From positions 23,251-87,250 of the forward strand of contig NZ_JAMQKA010000022.1 of assembly GCF_031569985.1 (NCBI RefSeq): a stretch of 64,000 bases of DNA. The letters are read 5' to 3'. The stretch's first letter is position 1. Each line of letters starts with the position of its first letter. The DNA comes from JAMQKA01 sp031569985. GTDB taxonomy: Bacteria; Bacteroidota; Rhodothermia; Balneolales; Balneolaceae. Shown here piece by piece: positions 37,120 to 46,770 of the stretch. Position numbers and translations under genes: made by a program. The notes under the pieces are model-generated. The model worked only from the letters and a program-made list of their open reading frames with translations, ran no database searches and had not been told where the DNA came from.

Positions 37120-38178
37120 TCATTCTTCATTTGAAGAATGCATTTGTTTGCCCAAGTAGACTGTTTCATCAGAAATAAAGAGTTCCCCTTCGACCACCTC
37201 CGAGAGTGCTTGTATAACATAATCCAGGTCCCGGAGCTCAATCGTACCAGTAAGTTTTCGATCATAAAAAGAGTCATCAGAAACTACCACATCTACGCCG
37301 TAGGTATCTTCAAGGCGCTTAACCAAGTAGCTTAATGGCGAACTATCCAACACAAGTTTACTTTGGGTCCAAGAGGTAAAAACTTCAATGTTCTCTATCG
37401 GTTCGATCTCAATGGAATTACGCTCCTGGCTAAAGTTAGCCAATTCATTGGGTCTTATTTTTTTGGTAGCTCCCCGTTTTTCATGAACAGTGACAGCCCC
37501 TTCTTCAAGTGCAACCCTTGTTTCATAGGAGTCAGTATTGACAACAAACTTTGTTCCCATTACTTCCACTGTGCCATCGTTTGTTCTAACGCTAAAAGGT
37601 GAGGCATAAGGGGATTTTCTACTTGCTATGGAAAAATAAGCCTCACCTTCTAAAAAAACTTCTACAACCTCACCGCCGGGTGCGTATGTAAGAGAGGAAT
37701 TAGCATTAAGTTGGATTATCGATCCATCAGAGAGAGAAAGCGTTTTCTGTTGGCGGAAGGAAGTTTCTATTGATTTTGTTTCAAAACTTATTTTCTCATC
37801 GACTGGTGGGTTATAATCACTGTAAACGAAAAAAGTGGCGACAGCAGTTGCGGCAAAAATCAATACTACTGCCGCCACCTTCATAATCAATTCGCCATGT
37901 TTGTACCACCAGTCGGTATGAGCGTGTTGTTCAGTTCGTTTTTCATTTCTTTCGAATCTCTCCTCTAGCTCATCCCAGGCCACCTGTTTATCACCTGAAG
38001 AAGGAGATTTGAAATCCATTCCCATTACTACTTCCTGCGCTTCCCTGGCAATTTTCTTATGGTGAGGCGACTTCTTAATCCAATCATCCCACTTTTTTGC
38101 TTCTTCTCTGGAGGCCATCCCATGAACCCACCGGACAAATGACGAGTCGCTAGCCAAATCTTCTCTTGAAACAAACAT
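37120..38178 (-). CDS. FecR-family anti-sigma factor without adjacent sigma gene
   Basis: The protein has 352 residues. It has the N-terminal sigma-contact region (SFVRWVHGMASREEAKKWDDW), one membrane segment (MKVAAVVLIFAATAVATFFV), a FecR domain (LSLSDGSIIQLNANSSLTY, VEVFLEGEAYFSIAS, VEVMGTKFVVNT) and a DUF4974-like C-terminus. It is closely related to the FecR at 52135. No sigma or SusC gene is adjacent; the neighbours are an FG-GAP lipoprotein gene upstream and the LacI gene downstream. It may act on the sigma factor at 33380 or on a distant one. Confidence 0.93.
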   Translation of the reverse strand: MFVSREDLASDSSFVRWVHGMASREEAKKWDDWIKKSPHHKKIAREAQEVVMGMDFKSPSSGDKQVAWDELEERFERNEKRTEQHAHTDWWYKHGELIMKVAAVVLIFAATAVATFFVYSDYNPPVDEKISFETKSIETSFRQQKTLSLSDGSIIQLNANSSLTYAPGGEVVEVFLEGEAYFSIASRKSPYASPFSVRTNDGTVEVMGTKFVVNTDSYETRVALEEGAVTVHEKRGATKKIRPNELANFSQERNSIEIEPIENIEVFTSWTQSKLVLDSSPLSYLVKRLEDTYGVDVVVSDDSFYDRKLTGTIELRDLDYVIQALSEVVEGELFISDETVYLGKQMHSSNEE

Positions 38179-38223
38179 TATCCCAAATTGATGGTTTGCA
38201 CTCTAGTTATATAATTTTTAACG

Positions 38224-38249
38224 CCATCAATAAAATACTTTATTGGTGG
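38224..38249. terminator. Hairpin downstream of the FG-GAP lipoprotein pair
   Basis: CCATCAATAAA pairs with TTTATTGGTGG (one mismatch) around ATAC, roughly 95 bases past the stop of the lipoprotein gene at 38344 and 45 bases before the FecR start. It may end the lipoprotein transcript. No strong T run follows, so the call is tentative. Confidence 0.4.
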
Positions 38250-38343
38250 TTTTGAAAGAATTTGTGAAAATCACCATCTCCTCTAACATTCTTGTGCAAC
38301 GTCGCCACACCTTTTTTCTTATTCTCTTCCCCCAATAATCTCA

Positions 38344-41300
38344 TCACTGTGACCTCCTGGCAAAAAGTTGCACCGGCCCTTCATTACTAACAACCAGGAT
38401 TGACAATTTCCCCCCAATATTTATCAGGCGCATCTGCTTGACATCAAGCGGGGCAACAAAACCACTGTTAAACGGGGATACGGGTATAAATCCTCCCTCT
38501 CCGTCACCTTTGAGTAATAGCCCATTCCCGGCATCATTGCGCGGGGTTTGGGGCTCAGAGTCATATAAATTTCCAGCAAGTAAGATATCGTGATAGCCAT
38601 CGCCGTTGAAATCCCTGGTAATAAAATCACTAATTGAGGAAATCTGTGTTTCATTGGGCATAGATCGTGCTTCAAACCCTTCCGGGCCGCGATTTTCCAG
38701 GTAAATACTCTCAAAAGTGGTTGCCCGCAGATACATGGCATCCTCCTTGGCGCGGGAGCCGACTACCTCTTCCACACTTGCTTCAGCATACTGCTCAAAG
38801 GTTGGAAACTTTCGATTTATTCCCTCGATTTTCATGCCCATTTTGGCCCTCCCGTACCAGGGAATATGCTCTCCATTCATCGCAACTGAAAACAGCAGAT
38901 CAATATTCTGGTTTCCGTCAAAATCATCTGCATACACCTCAAATGTTTGATCTCCATCTGCCCGATAGGTATAATTTTTACCGATGTTTCCCGCAAGCAG
39001 ATCTTGATCGCCATCCCCGTCCATATCCGCAGAAGCAAGACTTTGCCACCATCCGGTCTGCGATATATTTCCTATTTCTGCAGTTACCTCCTCGAAGGTC
39101 TCGCCGTTATTTTGATAGAACTGAATCGGCAGCCATTCCCCGGCTGTAACCAAGTCAAGCTGTCCATCCCCATTGAAGTCAACCCATTCTGCATCGGTTA
39201 TCATGCCCGGTTCAACCGCACCCGGAATTACACTGCTTGTTACGTCGCTAAAGTTCCCGCCATCGTTGCGCAACAGGTAACTGCGGGGAGCATGTGGGTA
39301 TCGCCGAGGAACCTGTCGTCCTCCCACAAACAGGTCTTGATCTCCGTCGGCGTCATAATCGACTGCCTTCACGACTCCGCTGCTGGTGAGCATTTGCGGA
39401 AGTACCTCGGTATTTTGAATAAACTGTCCCTCCCCGTCGTTAATATAGAGGCGGTCCTGAAGAAGTTCTGATGCCGGGGAAAACTCATACCCCCCACTTG
39501 TCACGTAAAGATCCTGATCGCCATCCCCGTCTGCATCAAAAAAGGTGGCGCCCACATCCTCCTGTTGACTGTCCTCATGCCAGGGTTGCGATTGACTGGT
39601 CTGCTTAAATTTTCCGTTGGTGGTTTGAAGATAAAGCCGGCCTGAATTATCGGCGGCTCCTCCCACATAGAAATCCTCCCGTCCATCTCCATTTACATCG
39701 GCCACAGCCAAGGCAGGACCCAGTTTCGACAACTGGTAAGGCAACAGTCCCTGGATCTCAAACTCAGAATACTCATTCTCGCTGTGGGTGTGATCAATGC
39801 CGGATTCTGCAGTTACTTCCCGGAAGAGCTTGCCTTCATTTGTATAGGTTTCTGGATTCCACCGACCGGTTGCCTCGTCGTGGCGCAACACAATTTGCGA
39901 ATCCACGGGGAGATCCGTCAGCTGCTGATACGCGTGATCAGGCCAGATGACCTCCAGCGTATCCACGTTTTCATCACTGCCCAGCCCGAACAAAAGCCTA
40001 TGATCCAGCGACGACTGGTAACCCCGATAGGGAGACAGCCACTGATGCTGTTTTTGTGATTCACTCCTCACAATTACCCGGGCGCCAATCCCGTGGCGAT
40101 TTTCACTGCTGCCTTTCAAGCTAACCGACAACCAGTGGTTTTGGGTAAGCGTGTCTGCCCTGTTCCTGAAAATTGCAGCTGGTTCATTTAAATTGTTGAT
40201 CACTAAATCCAGGTCCCCGTCGTTATCCAGGTCTGATTGTGCCGCACCATAGGAATATCCTGGTTCATTAAAACCCCATTCTTGTGACTTATCCTCAAAG
40301 GTCAAGTCTCCTTCATTTCGGAAAAAGTAGTTTGGCACTTTGTATCCATGTAGCTCCTTCAGCAAATTTCGTCTCTTCTCTCTTTTTAATTCTTCAGTGC
40401 CAAATCGCCCCATGTTATTGACCCCATGCAGGAAATCATAGTTGTTAATTGCCTTGGGAAAGCCGTTGGTAACCATAATATCCTTGAGCCCGTCATTGTC
40501 ATAATCTCCAAAAAGGGCGCTCCAGCTCCAGTCTGTATAGGCCACACCGGCCAACCGACCGATTTCACTGAATTGAGGATGTCCTGCGGCAGTGGTCCCA
40601 TTACTTATCTGCAGCGTATTCATGGAATACTGGTGATTATAGCCTTTTGCCCGCATTCTCAGGTAGTGGCTGTAGGTGATGCCGCCGCTCATTTTTTTCC
40701 TTTTGATATAGTCTTCCGGCATCATATCCGTTTGATAGATATCAGCCCATCCATCATTATTAAAATCGGCAACATCAACGCCCATTCCGGCAAAACTGGT
40801 GTGTTTCAGGTAATCGGTTGTTTTATCTGAAAAGGTACCGTCCCCGTTGTTGATATAGAGTACGTCATTTGTAACCACATCATTAGAAACATAAATATCG
40901 GGCCAGCCATCGTTGTTGAGATCGGAAACAGCTACCCCCAACCCAAAACCATTTTCCCTTAGAATGCCTGCCTCTTTACTCACCCGCTCAAACGTACCAT
41001 CGCCCTCATTACGATAAAGTTCATCATAACTAAAACTGGTTCCAGCATATGGACTAAAGGATTCTCTCACTGCGTTATTACGCGCGAATGCTCCCGGGGA
41101 ATGATTCAATTGAAAAACATCCAGGTCGCCATCCCGGTCATAATCCAAAAATGCAGACTGGGTTGTGAAATTGGTCGTATTCAGCTGGTATTCCGCTGCA
41201 GCTTCTGTGAAGGTAAGATCTCCATTGTTTATAAAAAGAAGGTTAGTGCGTTCCTCCTTGGACTCATCTTCTGAAGAAACCGCGGACACGTAGATATCGA

Positions 41301-41694
41301 GATGCCCATCCGCGTTGATATCCACCATGGAGACCCCGGAAACCCATCGGTCAGTCTGCACACCGGCCGATTCAGTAATATCCACAAACTGCATGTTCCC
41401 TTTATTCAGGTATAGACGACTAGTCCGCATATTTCCCGTGAAGTAAAGGTCCGTCAGCCCATCGTTGTTTATATCGCCAATGCCCACGCCCCCACCGTGA
41501 TAGGTAAAGGGATAGTTGTAATTGTTCAAGGAATCGGACGAGGTAATAACATTATTAAAGGTAACACCTGTTTGGTCCGGGGAAAGCTTTTGAAAAAGGG
41601 CCGGACCATTACTGTCAGAGGAACAACCAGCGCCAAGAATTACCAGTAGGAAGATTCCCAGAAAATGCAGGATCCGTTTGTGAAAACATTTCAT
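38344..41694 (-). CDS. Giant FG-GAP/VCBS-repeat lipoprotein with ASPIC/UnbV domain
   Basis: The protein has 1116 residues. The lipobox LGAGC anchors it to the outer membrane. Many FG-GAP repeats follow, with calcium-binding DxDxDGxxD loops such as DINNDGLTD, DYDRDGDLD, DADGDGDQD and DFNGDGYHD, which fold into beta-propellers. An ASPIC/UnbV-type segment (RVIVRSESQKQHQWLSPYRGY to LEVIWPD) sits in the middle. It is a paralogue of the protein at 58146 across its whole length. Its role is unknown; presence within SusCD loci suggests a surface glycan-binding or adhesion role. It follows the next lipoprotein gene by 51 bases. Confidence 0.9.
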   Translation of the reverse strand: MKCFHKRILHFLGIFLLVILGAGCSSDSNGPALFQKLSPDQTGVTFNNVITSSDSLNNYNYPFTYHGGGVGIGDINNDGLTDLYFTGNMRTSRLYLNKGNMQFVDITESAGVQTDRWVSGVSMVDINADGHLDIYVSAVSSEDESKEERTNLLFINNGDLTFTEAAAEYQLNTTNFTTQSAFLDYDRDGDLDVFQLNHSPGAFARNNAVRESFSPYAGTSFSYDELYRNEGDGTFERVSKEAGILRENGFGLGVAVSDLNNDGWPDIYVSNDVVTNDVLYINNGDGTFSDKTTDYLKHTSFAGMGVDVADFNNDGWADIYQTDMMPEDYIKRKKMSGGITYSHYLRMRAKGYNHQYSMNTLQISNGTTAAGHPQFSEIGRLAGVAYTDWSWSALFGDYDNDGLKDIMVTNGFPKAINNYDFLHGVNNMGRFGTEELKREKRRNLLKELHGYKVPNYFFRNEGDLTFEDKSQEWGFNEPGYSYGAAQSDLDNDGDLDLVINNLNEPAAIFRNRADTLTQNHWLSVSLKGSSENRHGIGARVIVRSESQKQHQWLSPYRGYQSSLDHRLLFGLGSDENVDTLEVIWPDHAYQQLTDLPVDSQIVLRHDEATGRWNPETYTNEGKLFREVTAESGIDHTHSENEYSEFEIQGLLPYQLSKLGPALAVADVNGDGREDFYVGGAADNSGRLYLQTTNGKFKQTSQSQPWHEDSQQEDVGATFFDADGDGDQDLYVTSGGYEFSPASELLQDRLYINDGEGQFIQNTEVLPQMLTSSGVVKAVDYDADGDQDLFVGGRQVPRRYPHAPRSYLLRNDGGNFSDVTSSVIPGAVEPGMITDAEWVDFNGDGQLDLVTAGEWLPIQFYQNNGETFEEVTAEIGNISQTGWWQSLASADMDGDGDQDLLAGNIGKNYTYRADGDQTFEVYADDFDGNQNIDLLFSVAMNGEHIPWYGRAKMGMKIEGINRKFPTFEQYAEASVEEVVGSRAKEDAMYLRATTFESIYLENRGPEGFEARSMPNETQISSISDFITRDFNGDGYHDILLAGNLYDSEPQTPRNDAGNGLLLKGDGEGGFIPVSPFNSGFVAPLDVKQMRLINIGGKLSILVVSNEGPVQLFARRSQ

Positions 41695-41745
41695 TAGTTA
41701 TAAAACAGTTTTATCAGAATTCTTGCTTCAGTTTATCAGGGATTA

Positions 41746-44700
41746 TTAATTATGGATTATTTCTATAGACCTGCCACCATTTAGTTGTGCTATTTCGGAG
41801 GTCCCGTCGGACCAGTGCACTTCAACTGCAGTAGGTTCACTTTGATATCCCAGAACTTGTGTAAAACTGTGCTGTGACCAATACCCTGAACCAGCCTGCA
41901 ACTCCCTTAGCGGACCTTTTGTGCCATTTTCATACACTAAGCGCACCGCTGATCCAATTGCATCCCGATTGGAGGGTGGTCCCACCAACGATACCCGAAT
42001 TCCAGATCGTTCAGATTGGTTTACATACAACTTTGTTGCCCCTTCATTCTGTGTGACTGCAAGATCCGGCTTTCCATCACCATCGAAATCGCTGACGGAC
42101 GCTCCCCGCTGTTCGCCGTATACTTTAATGCCGCTCTCCTGTCCTTTGATCACTTTAAAGTCACCACTGCCGTCACCGTAAAGCAGTAGTCCGCGTCCTG
42201 CATCCTGCCGCGTGATGTAAGTGGGAAAAGGAAACAGGTTTTGGCTGAGGAACAGGTCTTCATTCCCGTCGCTGTTGAAGTCGGCCACACCCGCGTGAAA
42301 GACAGCAGAAAATTGGGCGTAATTGGGTAATGGCTGTGCCTCGAAGCCGTCACTGGTATTCAGAAAGAGCATATGCTGTACGGTATTAATCTCTTTGGAT
42401 GGAATCTTGTTGAAATCCTGACCAAATATTTCATTCAGGGATGAGGTGGCATACTGCTCATGTGACCTTACATTTCGGAGTATAGAGGGAAGGGAATCAA
42501 AAGAATACAGCTTTCTACGAGGGACGTATGTCTGCAATTCTGGGCTGTAATAACTATCCACGATATCTACAGGGCCATCCATGTTGAAATCTGAATAGAA
42601 CAGCTTCAACGGATGTGATTGCTCTCCGTCCTGATCCAGTTGATAAACGCTGTTCTTACCGATATTGGTGGCAACTATATCAGGACGACCGTCATTATTG
42701 AAATCACCCGTGGTTATCCCGTTCCACCAGCCTTTGCGGGAATTAAGACTCACGCTGGCACTCACATCCCGGAATCGCCCGTTGTTGTTCTGCAGCAATA
42801 CCAGCGAATCCCATTGGCGGGCAATCAACAGGTCGGGATCCCCATCACGGTCATAATCCGTAAAGGTGGCCCCGGAAATCAGACCGAGCTCACTAAGCAG
42901 ATCGCCGTTAGATCGGTCCAGACGGAAATGTCCCTGTTCATTCAGAAATATACGAGAACTGGCATCCCGTGGGTAATTTGCCGGATTATAACTTCCCCCC
43001 ACAAAGAGATCGATATCTCCGTCAGCGTCTATATCGGCGGCAGCCATTGGGCCAGTTGTGGAGAGAATGCCGGGTATGTTCGAAAGAGATTCAAATGCTT
43101 CCTGCTCGCTAAATCGATAATGCCTGGCCGATGGCGTTCGTGGATTGCCCTGCTCAAAGTTGGCACTCCCTACAAAAACTTGGGTGCTAGGATTCCCATT
43201 CTCAGTTTCCTCTGTCCATCCTAAAATAGTAGTTTGATCTCCCGGTGCCTGCCCGGTCATTGCAGTCGGATTGATACGATTCAGGTTACCGTTGCCATCA
43301 TTTTCAAAAACCGCAGTTGAGGAGCCCTTCCCGGAAGCTATGAACAGGTCATCATCGCCATCCCGGTCAAAATCGATCCATGAGATGCCGGGCCCCTGTT
43401 CACTCACTTTCAGTGGCAACATTGGCTGGACGTTGGTATCGGTGTACTGATCCTCGTGATGGGTATGCGACAAGCGTTCGGATTCATCAGCAAACACTGT
43501 CGATGCCGGTGCCATTGACTCCTCACCCTGGTTCGACTGCCCTTGTTCAGCTGAGGAGGCCTCTACCACATAGATACGATTAGCCTGCACACTGTCAATG
43601 TTACTTTGCGTGCCATCCGGCCAGTTTACAACGATTTGGTGATCAGAGCGCTGTTCATCCGCTGCAAAAAAGACCGCCGGCTGCAGACTGGATACATAAT
43701 TGCCCCCAGCAACAACCTCTTTTTGCTGCACGGGTCCGGCACCATGCAGCTCAACGTTGGCGCCGATGCCCAATGTGTTGGGTGACTCGCCCTCCAGGCG
43801 AACTTCAATGCGGGGTGCAACTGCCTGGTTTTCGTAAACGGTGGCCTGTTGTCGCAGGCGGTTCATCGCCAGGTCGGGATCGCCGTCGTTGTCTAGATCG
43901 GCGATAGTCATCCCCAGTGAGATATCAGCTTCCTCGAATCCCCACTCCCTGCTTTTATCGGTGAAGGTGAGGTCGCTATTATTTTTAACAGCCTTATTAG
44001 GCAGATTTAGCTCTGGGTACTGTAACAGGTTGCCCGCTCCCCCCATCGACTGTCCCGCCTGCTGCCCCATCTCCATCTGGGTGTCGATATCCTGGTAGTC
44101 ATAAGCGTGCCCGGTGGCGATGACAAGATCTTCATATCCATCCAGGTCCACATCCAAAAAGCTCGTAGCCCAAGACCATTCGGTGGCTTCTACGTTGGCA
44201 TAATGGGAAATTTCGGCAAAAGTATTGTCGCCCCGATTCAGGTAGAGCGAATTTTGGTTGTACTGCGGCACGCCGTCAATCGGATCGAGGTATTCCGAAT
44301 ACTGCCTTTTTTGCCGTTGATGGTCGGAACTGAGCATCTCGGAAACAAAAAAATCGAGCGACCCATCTCGGTTAATATCGGAAAAATCAACTCCCATAGA
44401 AGAGTAGCTCATCGTCCGGATGGTGTTCCGTGGTACGTGGCGAAAAATGCCGTTTCCCTGGTTGATCCAAAAGCGATCCGGCGTCCAGAAATCATTGGCC
44501 ACATAAAGATCCGGATGACCGTCGCTGTTTATATCCTGGAAACGAGCGGTTAATCCCCAGTCGCGCGGCAGACCCATCGGATTACCATCTTCATCCAAAA
44601 AATGCTTCTGTCCCTGTGCCTTCTCAAAGTTTCCAGATCCATCATTAAGATAAAGCGCATCACTTTCGCCATACTCATTACGGTACGATTTCCCATCGGT

Positions 44701-45435
44701 TTTGATAATATTGTAGTACTCATCGTAGGGTGGCAGTACAACCAGGGAATCCCCCTGCCTTCGCATCGTATTTTCACTGGAAAGCTCTTCAACGCTAAAT
44801 ATATCACGCGCGGTTTTAAGCTTGTAGTTTGTCACATAAAGGTCCAGGTCCCCATCTCCATCTACATCAGCCAGCGCCATCGTATTGCTTCCAAGCGATT
44901 GCCTAAGCCCGCTGTCCTCTTTCAGGCTGAAGTTCCCAGTTCCGTCATTGATATATAGCTCGTTGCTTTCCGTCATCGAAGTAATGAGCAGATCAGGGTC
45001 CCCGTCACCATCCACATCGGCAAAGGCCACGCCCGAAGAGAAGTACCCCTGGTGCGCAGCACCAGCTTGTTCGGTGATATCCCGAAACTCCATGCCACCC
45101 ATATTCTTGTAAAGCTTATTGGGACCCTCCAGCTGTGCAAAATAGAGATCCACCAGGCCATCGCCATCTACATCGGCGGCTGCCACGCCTGATCCGTTCA
45201 AGTAGTTCCGGTTTTGCGAAATTCGCTCTTCCGAGATGTGATTTATAAACTGAATGTTTGTGGCAGAGGCATCCAGTTTTTGGAAGCCGGTCTCCCCAAA
45301 GTAACCCGGTGAAACTTCGGCCCAGCGATACCCTTGCTCCTGATGCCACTGAAGTTCATTATTACCTGAACAACTGATGAAAAGAACACCTACAAAAAAA
45401 GCCTGGACAATTATTTTGTACTTTGTAAATATCAC
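41746..45435 (-). CDS. Giant FG-GAP/VCBS-repeat lipoprotein with two ASPIC/UnbV segments
   Basis: The protein has 1229 residues. The lipobox LFISCSG marks a lipoprotein. There are over a dozen FG-GAP-type calcium loops (DVDGDGLVD, DVDGDGDPD, DFDRDGDDD, DFNSDGNED). An ASPIC/UnbV segment appears mid-protein (GIGANVELHG to VVNWPDGTQSN), and a second one closes the C-terminus (AIGSAVRLVY to VEVHWSDGTSE); the two paralogues at 38344 and 58146 lack this terminal copy. The 290-base gap before it shows no gene and only a weak hairpin. Function unknown; a surface-exposed propeller protein. Confidence 0.9.
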   Translation of the reverse strand: MIFTKYKIIVQAFFVGVLFISCSGNNELQWHQEQGYRWAEVSPGYFGETGFQKLDASATNIQFINHISEERISQNRNYLNGSGVAAADVDGDGLVDLYFAQLEGPNKLYKNMGGMEFRDITEQAGAAHQGYFSSGVAFADVDGDGDPDLLITSMTESNELYINDGTGNFSLKEDSGLRQSLGSNTMALADVDGDGDLDLYVTNYKLKTARDIFSVEELSSENTMRRQGDSLVVLPPYDEYYNIIKTDGKSYRNEYGESDALYLNDGSGNFEKAQGQKHFLDEDGNPMGLPRDWGLTARFQDINSDGHPDLYVANDFWTPDRFWINQGNGIFRHVPRNTIRTMSYSSMGVDFSDINRDGSLDFFVSEMLSSDHQRQKRQYSEYLDPIDGVPQYNQNSLYLNRGDNTFAEISHYANVEATEWSWATSFLDVDLDGYEDLVIATGHAYDYQDIDTQMEMGQQAGQSMGGAGNLLQYPELNLPNKAVKNNSDLTFTDKSREWGFEEADISLGMTIADLDNDGDPDLAMNRLRQQATVYENQAVAPRIEVRLEGESPNTLGIGANVELHGAGPVQQKEVVAGGNYVSSLQPAVFFAADEQRSDHQIVVNWPDGTQSNIDSVQANRIYVVEASSAEQGQSNQGEESMAPASTVFADESERLSHTHHEDQYTDTNVQPMLPLKVSEQGPGISWIDFDRDGDDDLFIASGKGSSTAVFENDGNGNLNRINPTAMTGQAPGDQTTILGWTEETENGNPSTQVFVGSANFEQGNPRTPSARHYRFSEQEAFESLSNIPGILSTTGPMAAADIDADGDIDLFVGGSYNPANYPRDASSRIFLNEQGHFRLDRSNGDLLSELGLISGATFTDYDRDGDPDLLIARQWDSLVLLQNNNGRFRDVSASVSLNSRKGWWNGITTGDFNNDGRPDIVATNIGKNSVYQLDQDGEQSHPLKLFYSDFNMDGPVDIVDSYYSPELQTYVPRRKLYSFDSLPSILRNVRSHEQYATSSLNEIFGQDFNKIPSKEINTVQHMLFLNTSDGFEAQPLPNYAQFSAVFHAGVADFNSDGNEDLFLSQNLFPFPTYITRQDAGRGLLLYGDGSGDFKVIKGQESGIKVYGEQRGASVSDFDGDGKPDLAVTQNEGATKLYVNQSERSGIRVSLVGPPSNRDAIGSAVRLVYENGTKGPLRELQAGSGYWSQHSFTQVLGYQSEPTAVEVHWSDGTSEIAQLNGGRSIEIIHN

Positions 45436-45725
45436 ACTAAAGTAATTTGTTATTTGTACCGCCAGCAGATCTATAGAGCAGAAATAAGTAATCTTTACTA
45501 AATAACGAAGACTCCATCAACTGAGGAAAAGATTGTCCCGCCGAAAGCAGCGAGACAACCGGAAGATAAATGAATATTGGGAACGTGTTTACCTGTTTAA
45601 AACACTGCAACTATTGTGGCAATGCCCTATCGGAATTAATTCCCGCGCTATGGATAAGGCGGATACCTCAGGCATTTAAAATATAGGTTTTCAATCGATA
45701 AACGCGTTATTGGTAACAAATAATA

Positions 45726-46643
45726 TTAGCTAAAACTATCCGCCTCAACATAGGCATCTATTACGGCCTGTTCCCCTTCTTTGCCATCCCGTTCGTTACC
45801 GTGCTCCATACCCAGAATACCATCGAAGCCCTTGTCATGAACATATTTAAACACGTTTTGGTAGTTGATTTCTCCCGTTCCCGGTTCATTGCGCCCCGGC
45901 ACGTCACCCTGCTGGATGTAGGCGATTACATCCCATACCAACTCCATATTGTTAATGAGATTTCCCTCGTTCTTCTGCATATGGTAAACATCATACAAAA
46001 TTTTGCACGCGGGACTATCCACTGCTTTACAGATTTCATAGGTTTGATCGGAATTGCGTAAAAACAGGTCGGGCGTGTCACTTAATGGCTCTAACACCAT
46101 GACCAGTCCGTGCGGTTCAAAAATTTCGGCACCTCTTCTGAGCGTTTCCACCACGTTTGCCGTTTGTACTCCAATCGGGAGACTGCGGTCATAGTTGCCC
46201 GGCACTACCGTCATCCAGGTCGCATTGACCCGCTTAGCCACTTTCACAGCCTCTTTGCACGCTTCGACAAATATTTCGGTATGCTCTGGATCTCCCATGG
46301 TAAAAGAATTTGCAGAATTCCCGCCCTTGTCGATCACAAAGACGCCCATCTGCATGCCTGACTTTGCCAGCTGCTCCCCAATCTTTTCCTGCATTTCAGG
46401 AGTTCGAGTCATCAAACCGTTGTCTTCAAAAGCCGTAAATCCAACATCAGCCATAAATTTAAGCTGATCAATTAAATTACTGCCGGCATGATGTTCAAAC
46501 ATCCCGAAATGGGGAGCATATTTTAGCTGAAAAGAGTGTTGGGGCGAACTTGATAAGTTTTCGAATCCCTTTAGGCTACCAGGAGCTGCCGCCATCGCAG
46601 ACCCAGTTAATAAACTGTTTTTCAAAAAATTTTTCCTATCCAT
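45726..46643 (-). CDS. Hydroxypyruvate isomerase-like sugar isomerase/epimerase with export-like leader
   Basis: The protein has 305 residues, an AP-endonuclease-2 TIM barrel. Metal-ligand candidates are Glu in MVLEPLSDTP, Asp and His in KILYDVYHMQ, His in the EPGTGEINY region, and Glu in ILGMEHGNERDG, the pattern of hydroxypyruvate isomerase and related ketose epimerases. The leader MDRKNFLKNSLLTGSAMAAA is like that of the sulfatase at 21799, with Arg-Lys in place of twin Arg, suggesting export. The substrate is unknown. It follows SusD and its terminator hairpin. Confidence 0.85.
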   Translation of the reverse strand: MDRKNFLKNSLLTGSAMAAAPGSLKGFENLSSSPQHSFQLKYAPHFGMFEHHAGSNLIDQLKFMADVGFTAFEDNGLMTRTPEMQEKIGEQLAKSGMQMGVFVIDKGGNSANSFTMGDPEHTEIFVEACKEAVKVAKRVNATWMTVVPGNYDRSLPIGVQTANVVETLRRGAEIFEPHGLVMVLEPLSDTPDLFLRNSDQTYEICKAVDSPACKILYDVYHMQKNEGNLINNMELVWDVIAYIQQGDVPGRNEPGTGEINYQNVFKYVHDKGFDGILGMEHGNERDGKEGEQAVIDAYVEADSFS

Positions 46644-46716
46644 AACAAATAAATTTCATTAGTGCTTTACTTACCTATCTGAAAGTTATGCTGCTTCCAG
46701 ATTTCTATATATAAAA

Positions 46717-46746
46717 AGAAGTAGGCTGAAAATTCAGCCTACTTCT
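46717..46746 (-). terminator. Hairpin terminator after the second SusD gene
   Basis: A 14-bp perfect stem, AGAAGTAGGCTGAA pairing with TTCAGCCTACTTCT, lies 25 bases past the SusD stop and is followed on the minus strand by TTTTAT. It mirrors the terminator after the first SusD at 27166. Confidence 0.8.
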
Positions 46747-46770
46747 AAAAATTGAGGTACAGCTATCTAA

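Noticed and set aside
38344..45435. FG-GAP proteins considered as integrins or toxins
   Set aside because: Lipobox, ASPIC/UnbV segments and context fit bacterial surface lipoproteins; no toxin domain seen.
45695..45718. CG-centred near-palindrome (ATAAACGCGTTAT) followed by GGTAACA, upstream of a giant lipoprotein gene
   Set aside because: It does not fit TGTTANCGNTAACA, lies over 250 bases from the start codon and close to the end of the neighbouring gene.
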